A stretch of 62,628 bases of DNA, from contig CACHLW010000007.1 in NCBI GenBank assembly GCA_902580765.1, forward strand, positions 1 through 62,628, read 5' to 3'. The notes beneath the pieces are model-generated. The model ran no database searches. It was not told the DNA's origin and worked only from the letters and a program-made list of their open reading frames with translations. This document shows, piece by piece, positions 26,968 to 36,082 of this stretch. This DNA comes from an uncultured Alphaproteobacteria bacterium (GTDB lineage Bacteria; Pseudomonadota; Alphaproteobacteria; HIMB59; GCA-002718135). Position numbers and translations under genes: made by a program. Within the stretch, counting starts at the first letter, position 1. Each line of letters starts with the position of its first letter.

Positions 26968-27556
26968 TTTATCATTTATCATATTGTTCTATGTAATAGG
27001 ATCATTACCCTTTGCATTGATTTTTACAAAATTATTTGGCTTAGGAGATATTAGAAAGGTTGGTTCTGGAAATGTAGGTGCAACAAATGTTTTAAGAACA
27101 GGAAATAAATTTGTAGCATTCATTGTTCTTTGTTTTGATATTTTTAAAGGATTTCTTCCATTCCTAATTTTACAAATGTATTTTCAAGATATTTCTTTAT
27201 TGAATAAAATACTTCTCTGTCACTTTGCCATATTAGGTCACATCTATCCTGTCTGGTTGAAATTTAAAGGTGGAAAAGGTGTTGCAACGTATATTGGTTT
27301 CTTATTTGGTCTTAATCCCTACATTGCACTTTTATTTTTATTAGTATGGCTTGTTACTGCTTTTGTAAGTAAATACTCTTCTCTTGGATCTTTAATTGGA
27401 ATTTTAGTAGCTCCATCTTATTATATTTTTATTAATTTTAATTTTTATATTCTAATTTTCTTTATTTATTTAACTTTAATTATTTATCTTAAACACACAG
27501 AAAACTTTAAAAGACTCGTAAACAAAACTGAAAATAAAATTAAATTATCCAAGTAA
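26951..27556 (+). CDS. plsY: Glycerol-3-phosphate acyltransferase PlsY
   Basis: Membrane enzyme that acylates glycerol 3-phosphate from acyl-phosphate, the first step of phospholipid synthesis. The 201-aa protein has about five membrane segments and the three family motifs: GSLPFALIFTKLFG with VGSGNVGATNVLR, KFKGGKGVATYIG, and a C-terminal KHTENFKRL. The start overlaps pyrB by 17 bases. The usual downstream neighbour dprA is missing and topA follows directly. Confidence 0.96.
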   Translation: MTLVSSLSFIILFYVIGSLPFALIFTKLFGLGDIRKVGSGNVGATNVLRTGNKFVAFIVLCFDIFKGFLPFLILQMYFQDISLLNKILLCHFAILGHIYPVWLKFKGGKGVATYIGFLFGLNPYIALLFLLVWLVTAFVSKYSSLGSLIGILVAPSYYIFINFNFYILIFFIYLTLIIYLKHTENFKRLVNKTENKIKLSK

Positions 27557-27621
27557 AAATATACTTTTTTTTAAAATTTCTTGACGAATTATCTTTAAAC
27601 TGAAATTTGGGGCCAAAATTT

Positions 27622-30147
27622 ATGAATGTATTAATTGTTGAATCACCATCAAAGGCAAAGTCTATTAATAAATATTTAGGCTCTAACTTCAAAGTTCTCG
27701 CAAGCGTTGGGCATGTCCGAGATTTATCAGCAAAAAATGATGCGATAGATACTGAAAATGATTTCCAAATGAAATGGGAAACCAGTGATCGTGGAAAAAA
27801 AGTGATAAAAGAAATAACAGATGCAGCAAAAAAATCTGAAAATTTATATCTAGCCACTGACCCCGACCGTGAAGGTGAAGCCATAGCTTGGCATGTAGAA
27901 AAACTACTTAGAGATAATTCATCACTTTCAAAATTAAATATTCACCGAGTTACATTCAATGAAATTACAAAAAATGCAGTTCTTGATAGTCTTAAAGAAC
28001 CAAGAGAAATAGATGAAAATTTAGTAAATGCTTATCTTGCAAGAAGAGCATTAGATTTTCTTGTTGGTTTTACACTTTCTCCAGTGCTATGGAGAAAGTT
28101 ACCAGGTTCAAAATCAGCGGGTAGAGTTCAATCTGTAGCCTTAAGAATAATTAGTGAGAGAGAACTTGAAATAGAAAAATTTATTCCACAGGAATATTGG
28201 TCTTTACAAGGCGAGTTTAGAAATAAAGAAGATAAAATAATTAATTCCAGACTTACATTTTATGATGGGAATAAAGTAGATAAACTTGATATTAAAAATG
28301 AGAGTGAGGCGATAAAAATTTTTAATGATATTAAAAATTCTACTTTCACTGTTGGAAATATTACGAAAAAAGAAGCTAGAAGAAATCCCTATCCTGCTTT
28401 TACTACATCTACAATGCAAATTGAGTCTAGTCGTAAACTTGGTCTTAGCGCAAGCCAAACAATGCGTACAGCTCAACGCCTTTATGAAGGAACAGACATC
28501 AAAGGAGAAACAACTGGCTTAATAACTTATATGCGAACAGACAGTGTCGTCATGTCAAAAGAAGCTATTAATCAAGTTCGAGGTTTTGTTACTGATAATT
28601 ATGGTGCAAACTATTTACCAGAAGCGCCAAGAGTTTATAAATCGAAGGCTAAAAATGCCCAAGAAGCACATGAATGTATTAGGCCAACAAATATTTACCT
28701 AACACCAAAAGATATTAAGCAATATATTACTTTAGAAGAATACAAGCTATATGAAATTATTTGGCAAAGAGCGGTAAGTTCACAAATGGCGAGCGCTGTA
28801 TTAGATCAAGTAGCTGTTGATATTACAAACGAAGATAAAAAAATTGTTTTACGAGCAAATGGATCAACAATTAAGTTTCCTGGAATGTACAAAGTTTATC
28901 AAGAGGCTAAAGATGATGATAAAGATGAAGAAAAAGAAACAATTCTTCCTGCCATGAGTGAAGGAGAGAGTTTAAATTTAAAAGAACTTGAAAAGACACA
29001 ACATTTTACCTCCCCTCCTCCTCGTTACACCGAAGCAAGCTTAGTAAAAAAACTTGAAGAACTTGGTATTGGCAGACCGTCTACTTATGCTTCTATTATT
29101 AAAGTTCTACAAGATAGAGATTATGTAATTTTAGATAAAAAACGTTTTAATCCTCATGATAGAGGAAGAATAGTATCGATATTTTTAGAGAAATATTTCA
29201 ATCAATATGTCGAATATGATTTTACCGCTGATCTTGAAAATCAACTTGATGAAATTTCTGATGGTAAGCTTGATTGGAAAGAGGTTTTAAGAAAGTTCTG
29301 GGAAACATTTAAACAACTTTGTGATGAAACTGTAGGTAAATCAAACAGAGAAGTTATTGATGTTTTAGATGAAGCCTTGGGTCCTCATTTCTTTCCGCCA
29401 AACGGAGCAGATGAAAAAAGGAAATGTCCAACGTGTGATAATGGAAGACTAGGAATTAAAGTTGGAAAGTTTGGAGGATTTATTGGCTGCTCTAATTATC
29501 CTGATTGCAAATATACAGTTCAGTTTAATCAATTAAACGATAAAGATGGCGCTGCTCTTAGTGGACCAAAAGAAATTGGTATTTATCCAGAAACAGGTGA
29601 AATGATTACTCTTCGAAAAGGTCCTTATGGATTTTATATGCAAGTTGGTGAAGGTACGAAAGAAAAGAAACCAAAAAGAGTTTCTATTCCTAAGAATTTT
29701 GAGCCAGATGAAATTGGATTAAACACAGCTATTCAATTACTTGGTTTACCACGTAAATTAGGATTTCATCCAGAAACAAATAAAACGGTTAGCGCAGGTA
29801 TAGGAATGTATGGACCATATATTCTGCATGATAAAAAATATAAAGCTCTCGAAAAAACAGATAATATTCTTGATATAGAACTTGAAAGAGCCATTGAATT
29901 AATTGCTAAACCTACACAGAGAGGTAATGCTACGTTAAAAACATTTGGAGAGCATCCAACAGAAAAGAAAAATATTACTGCTCATGATGGAAAATTTGGA
30001 CTATATGTAAAATGTGGAAAAATAAATGCATCAATTCTTGGTGATCAAACAATAGATAGCTTAAAACTTGAAGATGCCATCAGATTAATTGATGAAAGAA
30101 AAGCTAAAATGGGTCTCAAAAAAAAGAAAAAAACAGTTAAGAATTGA
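27622..30147 (+). CDS. topA: DNA topoisomerase I
   Basis: Relaxes negative supercoils by a single-strand break. The protein is about 841 aa from ATG 27622 (MNVLIVESPSKAKSINKYL); a TTG at 27607 is a possible upstream start. The Toprim domain (VESPSKA, ATDPDREGEAIAWH) and the active-site tyrosine in GLITYMRTDSV are present. One C4 zinc finger (KCPTCDNGRLG...GCSNYPDCK) is followed by TopA C-terminal repeats (ETGEMITLRKGPYGFYMQVG), ending in a lysine-rich tail (KAKMGLKKKKKT). Confidence 0.97.
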   Translation: MNVLIVESPSKAKSINKYLGSNFKVLASVGHVRDLSAKNDAIDTENDFQMKWETSDRGKKVIKEITDAAKKSENLYLATDPDREGEAIAWHVEKLLRDNSSLSKLNIHRVTFNEITKNAVLDSLKEPREIDENLVNAYLARRALDFLVGFTLSPVLWRKLPGSKSAGRVQSVALRIISERELEIEKFIPQEYWSLQGEFRNKEDKIINSRLTFYDGNKVDKLDIKNESEAIKIFNDIKNSTFTVGNITKKEARRNPYPAFTTSTMQIESSRKLGLSASQTMRTAQRLYEGTDIKGETTGLITYMRTDSVVMSKEAINQVRGFVTDNYGANYLPEAPRVYKSKAKNAQEAHECIRPTNIYLTPKDIKQYITLEEYKLYEIIWQRAVSSQMASAVLDQVAVDITNEDKKIVLRANGSTIKFPGMYKVYQEAKDDDKDEEKETILPAMSEGESLNLKELEKTQHFTSPPPRYTEASLVKKLEELGIGRPSTYASIIKVLQDRDYVILDKKRFNPHDRGRIVSIFLEKYFNQYVEYDFTADLENQLDEISDGKLDWKEVLRKFWETFKQLCDETVGKSNREVIDVLDEALGPHFFPPNGADEKRKCPTCDNGRLGIKVGKFGGFIGCSNYPDCKYTVQFNQLNDKDGAALSGPKEIGIYPETGEMITLRKGPYGFYMQVGEGTKEKKPKRVSIPKNFEPDEIGLNTAIQLLGLPRKLGFHPETNKTVSAGIGMYGPYILHDKKYKALEKTDNILDIELERAIELIAKPTQRGNATLKTFGEHPTEKKNITAHDGKFGLYVKCGKINASILGDQTIDSLKLEDAIRLIDERKAKMGLKKKKKTVKN

Positions 30148-30177
30148 ATTAAGCTGAAATAGTTTTAAATAGAGAAT

Positions 30178-31500
30178 ATGGCAAAAAATATATCTCTATC
30201 AACAATCAAAACTTTCAAAAATAAATTTTTAAGAAATAATAAAAATACAGCATCAAGAAATGCATTAATTAAAAATGATTTAGCTAATGTTGCACTCAAT
30301 TGGGAAAATTTTAGTCAAATCAATCATAATTTTTCTAATCTAATAAAAAAAGAACTACCTGCAACAAATCAAATGGCATCAGGTAGATGTTGGGGATTTG
30401 CAGGATTAAATCTTATGCGTTTGCAAGTTGTTGATAGCCTTGAACTAAATACATTTGAGTTTTCACAAAATTATTTCATGTTTTGGGATAAGTTAGAGAA
30501 AGCAAACTATTTTTTAGAGAATATTATCAAATCAAGAGATGAATCATATGAAAGCAGATTAATTACGCATCTTTTAAAAGCGCCTGTGCAAGATGGTGGA
30601 CAGTGGGATATGTTTGTAAACTTAATTAATAAGTACGGTGCAGTACCTAAAGACGTAATGCCTGAAACAAATCATAGTAGTAAATCTGGTGCTATGAATT
30701 ATATTCTTACGCACAAATTAAGAGAGTTTGCGTCTATACTAAGAAAGAAACCAGCTAAAAATTCTGCAGCTCTTAAAAAAGATATGATGGAAACAATTTA
30801 TAATTTACTAGCAATGTTTCTTGGTCAACCACCAGATATTATCAATTGGTCTACTAGAAATAAAGATAATAGACATATTGTCATTTCAGATATGACACCA
30901 ATTGATTTCTGCAAAAAATATGCTGATATCAATATTAAAGATAAAGTTTGCTTAATTCATGCTCCAATGAGCAATAAAAAATTTAATACAATGTACACAG
31001 TTGAATATCTTGGTAACGTTGTTGAAGGTCAAATCATTAAATATTTAAATGTAGATATTAAAGAATTAAAAAAATCTGCGATGGACTCAATAAAAAACAA
31101 TGAAGCTGTGTGGTTTGGTTGTGATGTTGGGAAACGTTTTAGTCGTGATATGGGTGTACTTGATATGGGCATTTATGACTATGAAAATGTTTTTCAAACT
31201 TCATTTAAGATGAATAAACAAACTCGTTTGGAGTACGGTGATAGTGAAATGACTCATGCCATGCTTTTAACAGGTGTCGATATAAAAAAAAGAAATTCAA
31301 CTAAATGGAAAATTGAAAATAGTTGGGGAACAAAAAGTGGTAATCAAGGATATATGATGATGACCGATGAATGGTTTGATGAATATACCTATGAAGTTGT
31401 CATTGATAAAAAATATCTAAATAAAAGACTTTTAAAATATTTAGACATGGAACCAGTAGCACTAGCACCTTGGGATCCTATGGGAGCTTTGGCAAGATAA
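30178..31500 (+). CDS. pepC: Bleomycin hydrolase-type cysteine aminopeptidase (peptidase C1B)
   Basis: Cytosolic papain-fold aminopeptidase that trims peptides. The 440-aa protein has the full catalytic set at family positions: Cys71 in NQMASGRCWGFAGLN, His360 in SEMTHAMLLTGVD and Asn381 in KWKIENSWG. No signal peptide is seen. The family forms hexameric barrels and is commoner in Firmicutes and eukaryotes than in streamlined alphaproteobacteria. It follows topA by 30 bases. Its stop codon directly abuts the convergent desaturase stop codon. The symbol is by family resemblance. Confidence 0.9.
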   Translation: MAKNISLSTIKTFKNKFLRNNKNTASRNALIKNDLANVALNWENFSQINHNFSNLIKKELPATNQMASGRCWGFAGLNLMRLQVVDSLELNTFEFSQNYFMFWDKLEKANYFLENIIKSRDESYESRLITHLLKAPVQDGGQWDMFVNLINKYGAVPKDVMPETNHSSKSGAMNYILTHKLREFASILRKKPAKNSAALKKDMMETIYNLLAMFLGQPPDIINWSTRNKDNRHIVISDMTPIDFCKKYADINIKDKVCLIHAPMSNKKFNTMYTVEYLGNVVEGQIIKYLNVDIKELKKSAMDSIKNNEAVWFGCDVGKRFSRDMGVLDMGIYDYENVFQTSFKMNKQTRLEYGDSEMTHAMLLTGVDIKKRNSTKWKIENSWGTKSGNQGYMMMTDEWFDEYTYEVVIDKKYLNKRLLKYLDMEPVALAPWDPMGALAR

Positions 31501-32496
31501 TTAAGTTTTTGATATTTTTGAAATATCTACTCTATAATAATTTTCAGAATTAAACGCTAACTTGATAAGATAAGGTAATGTTGTTTTATAGAAATGGAAT
31601 AAACCATAAAATGGTTCAGGTAGTTCATCCTTAATTTCTTTTCGCAGTCTCTTGAGATTATAAGAAGGCACCATTGGAAAAAGATGATGCTCAAGGTGAT
31701 ACTCCATATGCCAATAATAAAAACTTAATATTGGATTTAAAATAATAGTATGAGTACTTAATCGATGATCATGAGTATCAAATTTTGCTGCTAAATGCTG
31801 AGTAACATTTACAGCAAAGTGAATAGGTCTGCCTACAAATGGTGGTAAAAAATAAAAAATAAGTAACCAGAACGTTTGTAAATAAATCGAAGCTGTAATA
31901 ATTAAAATCCAAAAGAGTATTAGAATTCTAGCATTCCAGATAATTTTGTTCCACTGATTTTTTGGAGCTGATATTATATTACTTGGACTCATTATTCCAA
32001 AAGCAAGCTTAGTTACTGTAACAAAACTTGACTGATGAATATAAAATAAATCGGTTAAAGGAATAAATTTTAAAAAAAATTTAAATAAATCTGTAGGTCT
32101 TGTCACTTCAATTTCATGATCATACTCTCCTTCTGTTTGTAATGTGTTTGAATGATGAAAGGTGTGGCTCCATCTAAAACTTAAGGGCTCTGAATGTAGT
32201 TGAAAAAAAGAAATATAACAAAACACTTCATTGATCCATCGAGATTTAAACGCTGTCCTGTGAATTGTTTCATGTCCATTAGCCACAGCAAATGTATAAA
32301 TTGTAGAATAAATGAAAAAAAATATTAAAAAAAACCACGTTCCCCAAAAAATAAAAGAAAGGTAACCAAAAATAATTAATGATAAAAAGTAAACTGCGAA
32401 ATGTATAAGTCCTGGAATATCACTTCTTTTTGAAAGTTCTTTTAATTTATTTTTATCAATTTTAGGCTTAAACCAAGTTGATGAATTTGCGTGCAT
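31501..32496 (-). CDS. Membrane fatty-acid-desaturase family protein
   Basis: A 331-aa membrane di-iron enzyme of the fatty acid desaturase superfamily. All three histidine boxes are visible: NGHETIHRTAF, SHTFHHSNT and EYHLEHHLFP. Hydrophobic pairs separate them (LIHFAVYFLSLIIFGYLSFI; IWNARILILFWILIITASIY). It could desaturate fatty acyl chains or hydroxylate another lipid; the MocD-type oxygenase branch is a possible alternative. Monocistronic between convergent pepC and a divergent small gene 37 bases away. Family certain, substrate unknown. Confidence 0.85.
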   Translation of the reverse strand: MHANSSTWFKPKIDKNKLKELSKRSDIPGLIHFAVYFLSLIIFGYLSFIFWGTWFFLIFFFIYSTIYTFAVANGHETIHRTAFKSRWINEVFCYISFFQLHSEPLSFRWSHTFHHSNTLQTEGEYDHEIEVTRPTDLFKFFLKFIPLTDLFYIHQSSFVTVTKLAFGIMSPSNIISAPKNQWNKIIWNARILILFWILIITASIYLQTFWLLIFYFLPPFVGRPIHFAVNVTQHLAAKFDTHDHRLSTHTIILNPILSFYYWHMEYHLEHHLFPMVPSYNLKRLRKEIKDELPEPFYGLFHFYKTTLPYLIKLAFNSENYYRVDISKISKT

Positions 32497-32533
32497 AGTA
32501 ATTAATTATATTTTAATATTAATATTTTTAAAT

Positions 32534-32761
32534 ATGAATAAAGAAAACACAAGTAAACTCTGGAAGCTAATTCAAGAAACAGGTGATTTTTTAAAAGGTA
32601 AATTACCAGATCATCCAAATCATCCTAAGGGTAGAAATCCTTATGCCCATGTTGCTTTAGAAGTAAAAAATCATTTTGGTATGACATATAAAGATATACC
32701 AGATGATAAATTTAATGATGTTACTGATTATCTCGAAATATTAAAATCTAATCCTGAGTAA
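32534..32761 (+). CDS. Small hypothetical protein, faintly phage-regulator-like
   Basis: A 75-aa hydrophilic protein. LPDHPNHPKGRNPYAHVALE then VKNHFGMTYKDIPDDKFNDV read like real coding sequence. The fgv-YkdIp-F pattern faintly resembles the C-terminal helical domain of phage antirepressors (ORF6C/Rha type). That resemblance is from memory only, and no DNA-binding N-terminal domain is present. The last 14 bases overlap the convergent MFS gene. It is divergent from the desaturase gene. Confidence 0.5.
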   Translation: MNKENTSKLWKLIQETGDFLKGKLPDHPNHPKGRNPYAHVALEVKNHFGMTYKDIPDDKFNDVTDYLEILKSNPE

Positions 32762-33929
32762 TAATATTATTTTTATTTTGAATTGGTAAAAAAATAATAA
32801 ATATTGAAACTAAAGCCATCATTACTGCATTAATTAAAAATAAATAAGTAAACTCTAGAGTGATTGAATATATTTCTGAAATTAAGAATACTGATATTGG
32901 TCCTGAACCAAATGCAAGAATAAACTTAATTCCGTATACAACACCATGATATTTTTGAGGTGTAAATCTCCCAAGTAGAAGATTTTCTGTAGGCAGAATA
33001 CTTGCATTAAATACGGCAGCTAGAATACATAACACTACCAAAGAGTAACCAGATATGTAAGCTATACCTAGGTAGCAAGGAAACTGAAGAAATATACCAA
33101 TTAAGTAAATAGTTTTTAGATTAAAACGATCAGCAAGTAATCCTCCCACAAATGTTGTAGCGCCAGAGATAAAATAGATAACTGCTATCATAAATCCAAT
33201 TTGAATAGAGTTTACATTACCAATTCGTATTTCAAAAACTTTTGGTAAGGCTGTTTGTGTATTGTGAAATGATAATCCAAGGGCAAACATTGATAATAGC
33301 ATGATTAGTGCAATTAAAATCATTTCATTTCTTGAATGATCTTCCTGATCATTTTTAATAAAATAATTTTTGTAAGATATTTTATCAATAAAGATTAAGT
33401 AAATAAGAATAAATCCAATAATTATAGATATTAAACCTGGCAATATAAATGCTAGTTGCCAATTTAGTAATTCTGTAAGAGTACCAGCTACAAATGCTCC
33501 AGAGCCTATCCCTACCCCGCCAAAAATACCATTTACACCAAGCGCTCTTCCCTGTTTGTTAGCTGCATGAATTACCCAAGGAATACCTACAGGATGGTAA
33601 ATTGAACAGAAAAGTCCAAGAAGTGATAATGAAAAAAATAAAAAAGAAACTGATGTGCTTAAACCACATAATATTGAAGCTAATCCCATTCCAATAAACA
33701 TAATTGTCATTGTTCCTGAACGAGACCATTTATCACTTAACCATCCGAAAGGAATTGCTCCTAAACCAATTAGTAGAGCTCCAAGAGACCATAATCTAAT
33801 TAATTGATCGTAAGAAATATTCCATTCTTTTTCTATCGTCAGAACAATTACAAAATAAAATGCTGCAAACATATGCATAAGCGCATGACCTATTGATGAA
33901 AATAGGAGTGTATAAAAAGTATTATTCAA
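32748..33929 (-). CDS. MFS transporter, fosmidomycin-resistance (Fsr)-like
   Basis: A 393-aa protein with about 12 membrane segments in two halves joined by a charged loop (IDKISYKNYFIKNDQEDHSR). The GHALMHMFAAFYFVIV opening, IGLGAIPFGWLSDKWSRSGT (MFS loop 2-3 motif) and SIYHPVGIPWVIHAAN resemble Fsr-type exporters, but MFS substrate cannot be assigned. The start overlaps msrB by 8 bases, so the two are probably cotranscribed. Confidence 0.82.
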   Translation of the reverse strand: MNNTFYTLLFSSIGHALMHMFAAFYFVIVLTIEKEWNISYDQLIRLWSLGALLIGLGAIPFGWLSDKWSRSGTMTIMFIGMGLASILCGLSTSVSFLFFSLSLLGLFCSIYHPVGIPWVIHAANKQGRALGVNGIFGGVGIGSGAFVAGTLTELLNWQLAFILPGLISIIIGFILIYLIFIDKISYKNYFIKNDQEDHSRNEMILIALIMLLSMFALGLSFHNTQTALPKVFEIRIGNVNSIQIGFMIAVIYFISGATTFVGGLLADRFNLKTIYLIGIFLQFPCYLGIAYISGYSLVVLCILAAVFNASILPTENLLLGRFTPQKYHGVVYGIKFILAFGSGPISVFLISEIYSITLEFTYLFLINAVMMALVSIFIIFLPIQNKNNIITQD

Positions 33930-34317
33930 ACTCTTCGTAATTAATAGATAGAGAATTTACACAGTACCTTTTGCCAGTTGGCTCAGGTCCATCATCAAAG
34001 ACATGGCCTAAATGGGCATCACATTTGGCACACATAATTTCAATTCGTACCATTCCATGAGATCGATCAGTCTCTGTTTTAATTGCTTCAGGTGATATTT
34101 GTTCAAAAAAACTTGGCCACCCACAATAAGAATCATACTTTGTTGAACTATTAAATAATTCATTACCACAGCATTTACATTTAAAAATACCGCCATTAAT
34201 AATTTCAAAATTTTTACCAGAGAAAGGAGGTTCTGTTCCCTTTTGCCTAGTTACATAATACTCGTCTTCAGTGAGAAGAGATTTCCATTCCTGATCAGTT
34301 TTGACTATTTTGCTCAT
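33922..34317 (-). CDS. msrB: Peptide methionine-R-sulfoxide reductase MsrB
   Basis: Repairs methionine-R-sulfoxide in oxidised proteins. The 131-aa protein has a structural zinc site (Cys47 and Cys50 in KCKCCG, Cys96 and Cys99 in MCAKCDAHLGH), the SYCGWPSF segment and the catalytic Cys119 in KRYCVNSLSI. No signal peptide, so cytosolic. It overlaps the EamA gene by 23 bases upstream and the MFS gene by 8 bases downstream. Confidence 0.96.
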   Translation of the reverse strand: MSKIVKTDQEWKSLLTEDEYYVTRQKGTEPPFSGKNFEIINGGIFKCKCCGNELFNSSTKYDSYCGWPSFFEQISPEAIKTETDRSHGMVRIEIMCAKCDAHLGHVFDDGPEPTGKRYCVNSLSINYEEFE

Positions 34318-35209
34318 TTTTAAATCTTATATTAGATAATATAATTCCAGTAATTATAAAAAAAACACCTACAATATGAAATATTGCAAAACTCTCATTT
34401 AAAAAAGTTATTGCCCAAATTGCAGCAAAGACAGGTATGAAATGTAAAAATAAACCAGCCCTGTTTGGTCCAATCAAATACACACCTTTATTCCAAGCAA
34501 AATAAGCAGCAATACTTGCAAAAATAGCAACATAAATAATAATGAAAAAATCATAGGATGATGAAAGTAAAAAGGTGCCATTGAATGATTCAAAAAGATA
34601 AAACGGAATAATAAAAAATAAACCAATAATAATCATTACTTCTAAGCTTGCTAATTGTGGAATTGATTTATCCATTTTTTTTAACAGCACTGAATATAAG
34701 CACCAAGATATTACAGCAGCAAACATCCATATATCTCCAATAGTAAAATTTAGGGTATATAAATTATTTAAATTTCCTTTTAAAATTATAGCTAAAGCAC
34801 CTAATAAAGATAAAATTATACCAACTAATTGCAGTTTTGAGATTTTAGTTCGAAACATTATCCAAGAAAAACCAATCATAATTACTGGTGCAGTAGATGC
34901 CATTATAGTAGAATTTAAAACTAAAGTAGTTTGTAATGAAATATATGTAAATGAGTTAAATATTGTAACACTTAAAATACTTAATGTAGTCATCAGTAAA
35001 AAGTTTTTTTTGTAATACTGAAAATTTTCCAAAATACTTTTAAGCGTGAACGGTAATAGCAAAAGCAAAGCTAAAGACCATCTAAAAAAACTTAATTTAA
35101 ATGGTGAAAGATCAGTTATGTGAGCAACTTTTCCAAAAAAAAAATTTCCTGACCAAAATAAAGAAGAGGCTGTTAACAATATGATTGCTAACATTAAGTT
35201 TCTTGTCAT
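34295..35209 (-). CDS. EamA/DMT-family transporter
   Basis: A 304-aa inner-membrane protein with ten predicted membrane segments forming two EamA repeats (LLTASSLFWSGNFFFGKVAH; IWMFAAVISWCLYSVLLKK). Members of this drug/metabolite superfamily export or import amino acids, nucleobases and other metabolites; the substrate is not readable. It begins directly after the dehydrogenase stop and overlaps msrB by 23 bases. Confidence 0.86.
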   Translation of the reverse strand: MTRNLMLAIILLTASSLFWSGNFFFGKVAHITDLSPFKLSFFRWSLALLLLLPFTLKSILENFQYYKKNFLLMTTLSILSVTIFNSFTYISLQTTLVLNSTIMASTAPVIMIGFSWIMFRTKISKLQLVGIILSLLGALAIILKGNLNNLYTLNFTIGDIWMFAAVISWCLYSVLLKKMDKSIPQLASLEVMIIIGLFFIIPFYLFESFNGTFLLSSSYDFFIIIYVAIFASIAAYFAWNKGVYLIGPNRAGLFLHFIPVFAAIWAITFLNESFAIFHIVGVFFIITGIILSNIRFKNEQNSQN

Positions 35210-36082
35210 TTATTTATCTACAAGAGTCATGAGGGATGATGTATCAAACCTATTGCCACCATTTTTTTGTACTTCTTCATAATATTTATCAACAATTTTT
35301 GTAATAGGAAGAATTGCACCATTTTTATCTGCTTCATTAAAACAAATTGATAAATCCTTACGCATCCAATCAACTGCAAAACCATAATCAAATTTGCCAT
35401 CGAGCATAGTTCTATATCTATTTTCCATTTGCCATGATTGAGCTGCACCCTTTGATATAACGCTAAGAACCTTTTCCATATCTACATTTGATTTTTTTCC
35501 AAAAGCCATTGCTTCAGATAAACCTTGAACTAATCCCGCAATACAAATTTGATTTATCATTTTAGCTATTTGACCTGATCCAGATGGACCTATAAGTTCA
35601 ATGGCTTTACCATAAGATGTGAGAACTGGCTTAACAATATTATAATCTTTTTCATCACCACCAATCATAATAGAAAGAACACCATTTTCTGCTCCAGCCT
35701 GACCACCAGATACAGGAGCGTCAAGAAAACTCAATTTTTTATCTTTAAGTTTTTGAAAATAATTTCTTGCTATCTCTGCAGAAGCTGTTGTGTGATCAAC
35801 AATAATTGATCCCTCAGCTACATTTGAAAGAATTCCACCTTCACCTTCCATTACTTCAATAATATCTTCATCACGTCCAACACACATAAAAACAATTTCA
35901 GAATTTTGAGAAGCTTCACCAGGAGTTTTAGCCATGCTTCCTTTGTATTTTTCTACCCATTTTTCTGCTTTAACTGTTGTTCTATTATAAACAGTTACAT
36001 TATAACCATTGTTTTGAAGATGACCTGCCATTGGGTAACCCATCACTCCTAAGCCAATAAAAGAAACATTTTTAATACTCAT
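35210..36082 (-). CDS. 3-hydroxyisobutyrate dehydrogenase / tartronate semialdehyde reductase family protein
   Basis: A 290-aa NAD(P)-dependent beta-hydroxyacid dehydrogenase. The Rossmann motif FIGLGVMGYPMAGHL, the substrate-site DAPVSGGQAGAENG and the catalytic lysine segment GSGQIAKMINQ are clear. The family includes MmsB (valine breakdown), GarR/GlxR (glycerate pathway) and succinic semialdehyde reductases. No valine or glycerate pathway neighbours settle the choice. It overlaps the upstream phosphatase gene by 4 bases. Confidence 0.88.
   Translation of the reverse strand: MSIKNVSFIGLGVMGYPMAGHLQNNGYNVTVYNRTTVKAEKWVEKYKGSMAKTPGEASQNSEIVFMCVGRDEDIIEVMEGEGGILSNVAEGSIIVDHTTASAEIARNYFQKLKDKKLSFLDAPVSGGQAGAENGVLSIMIGGDEKDYNIVKPVLTSYGKAIELIGPSGSGQIAKMINQICIAGLVQGLSEAMAFGKKSNVDMEKVLSVISKGAAQSWQMENRYRTMLDGKFDYGFAVDWMRKDLSICFNEADKNGAILPITKIVDKYYEEVQKNGGNRFDTSSLMTLVDK

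Noticed and set aside
31511-31527. GATATTT-TTG-AAATATC hairpin as bidirectional terminator for pepC and the desaturase
   Set aside because: Entirely AT stem lying within desaturase coding sequence, with no proper T-run placement for pepC.
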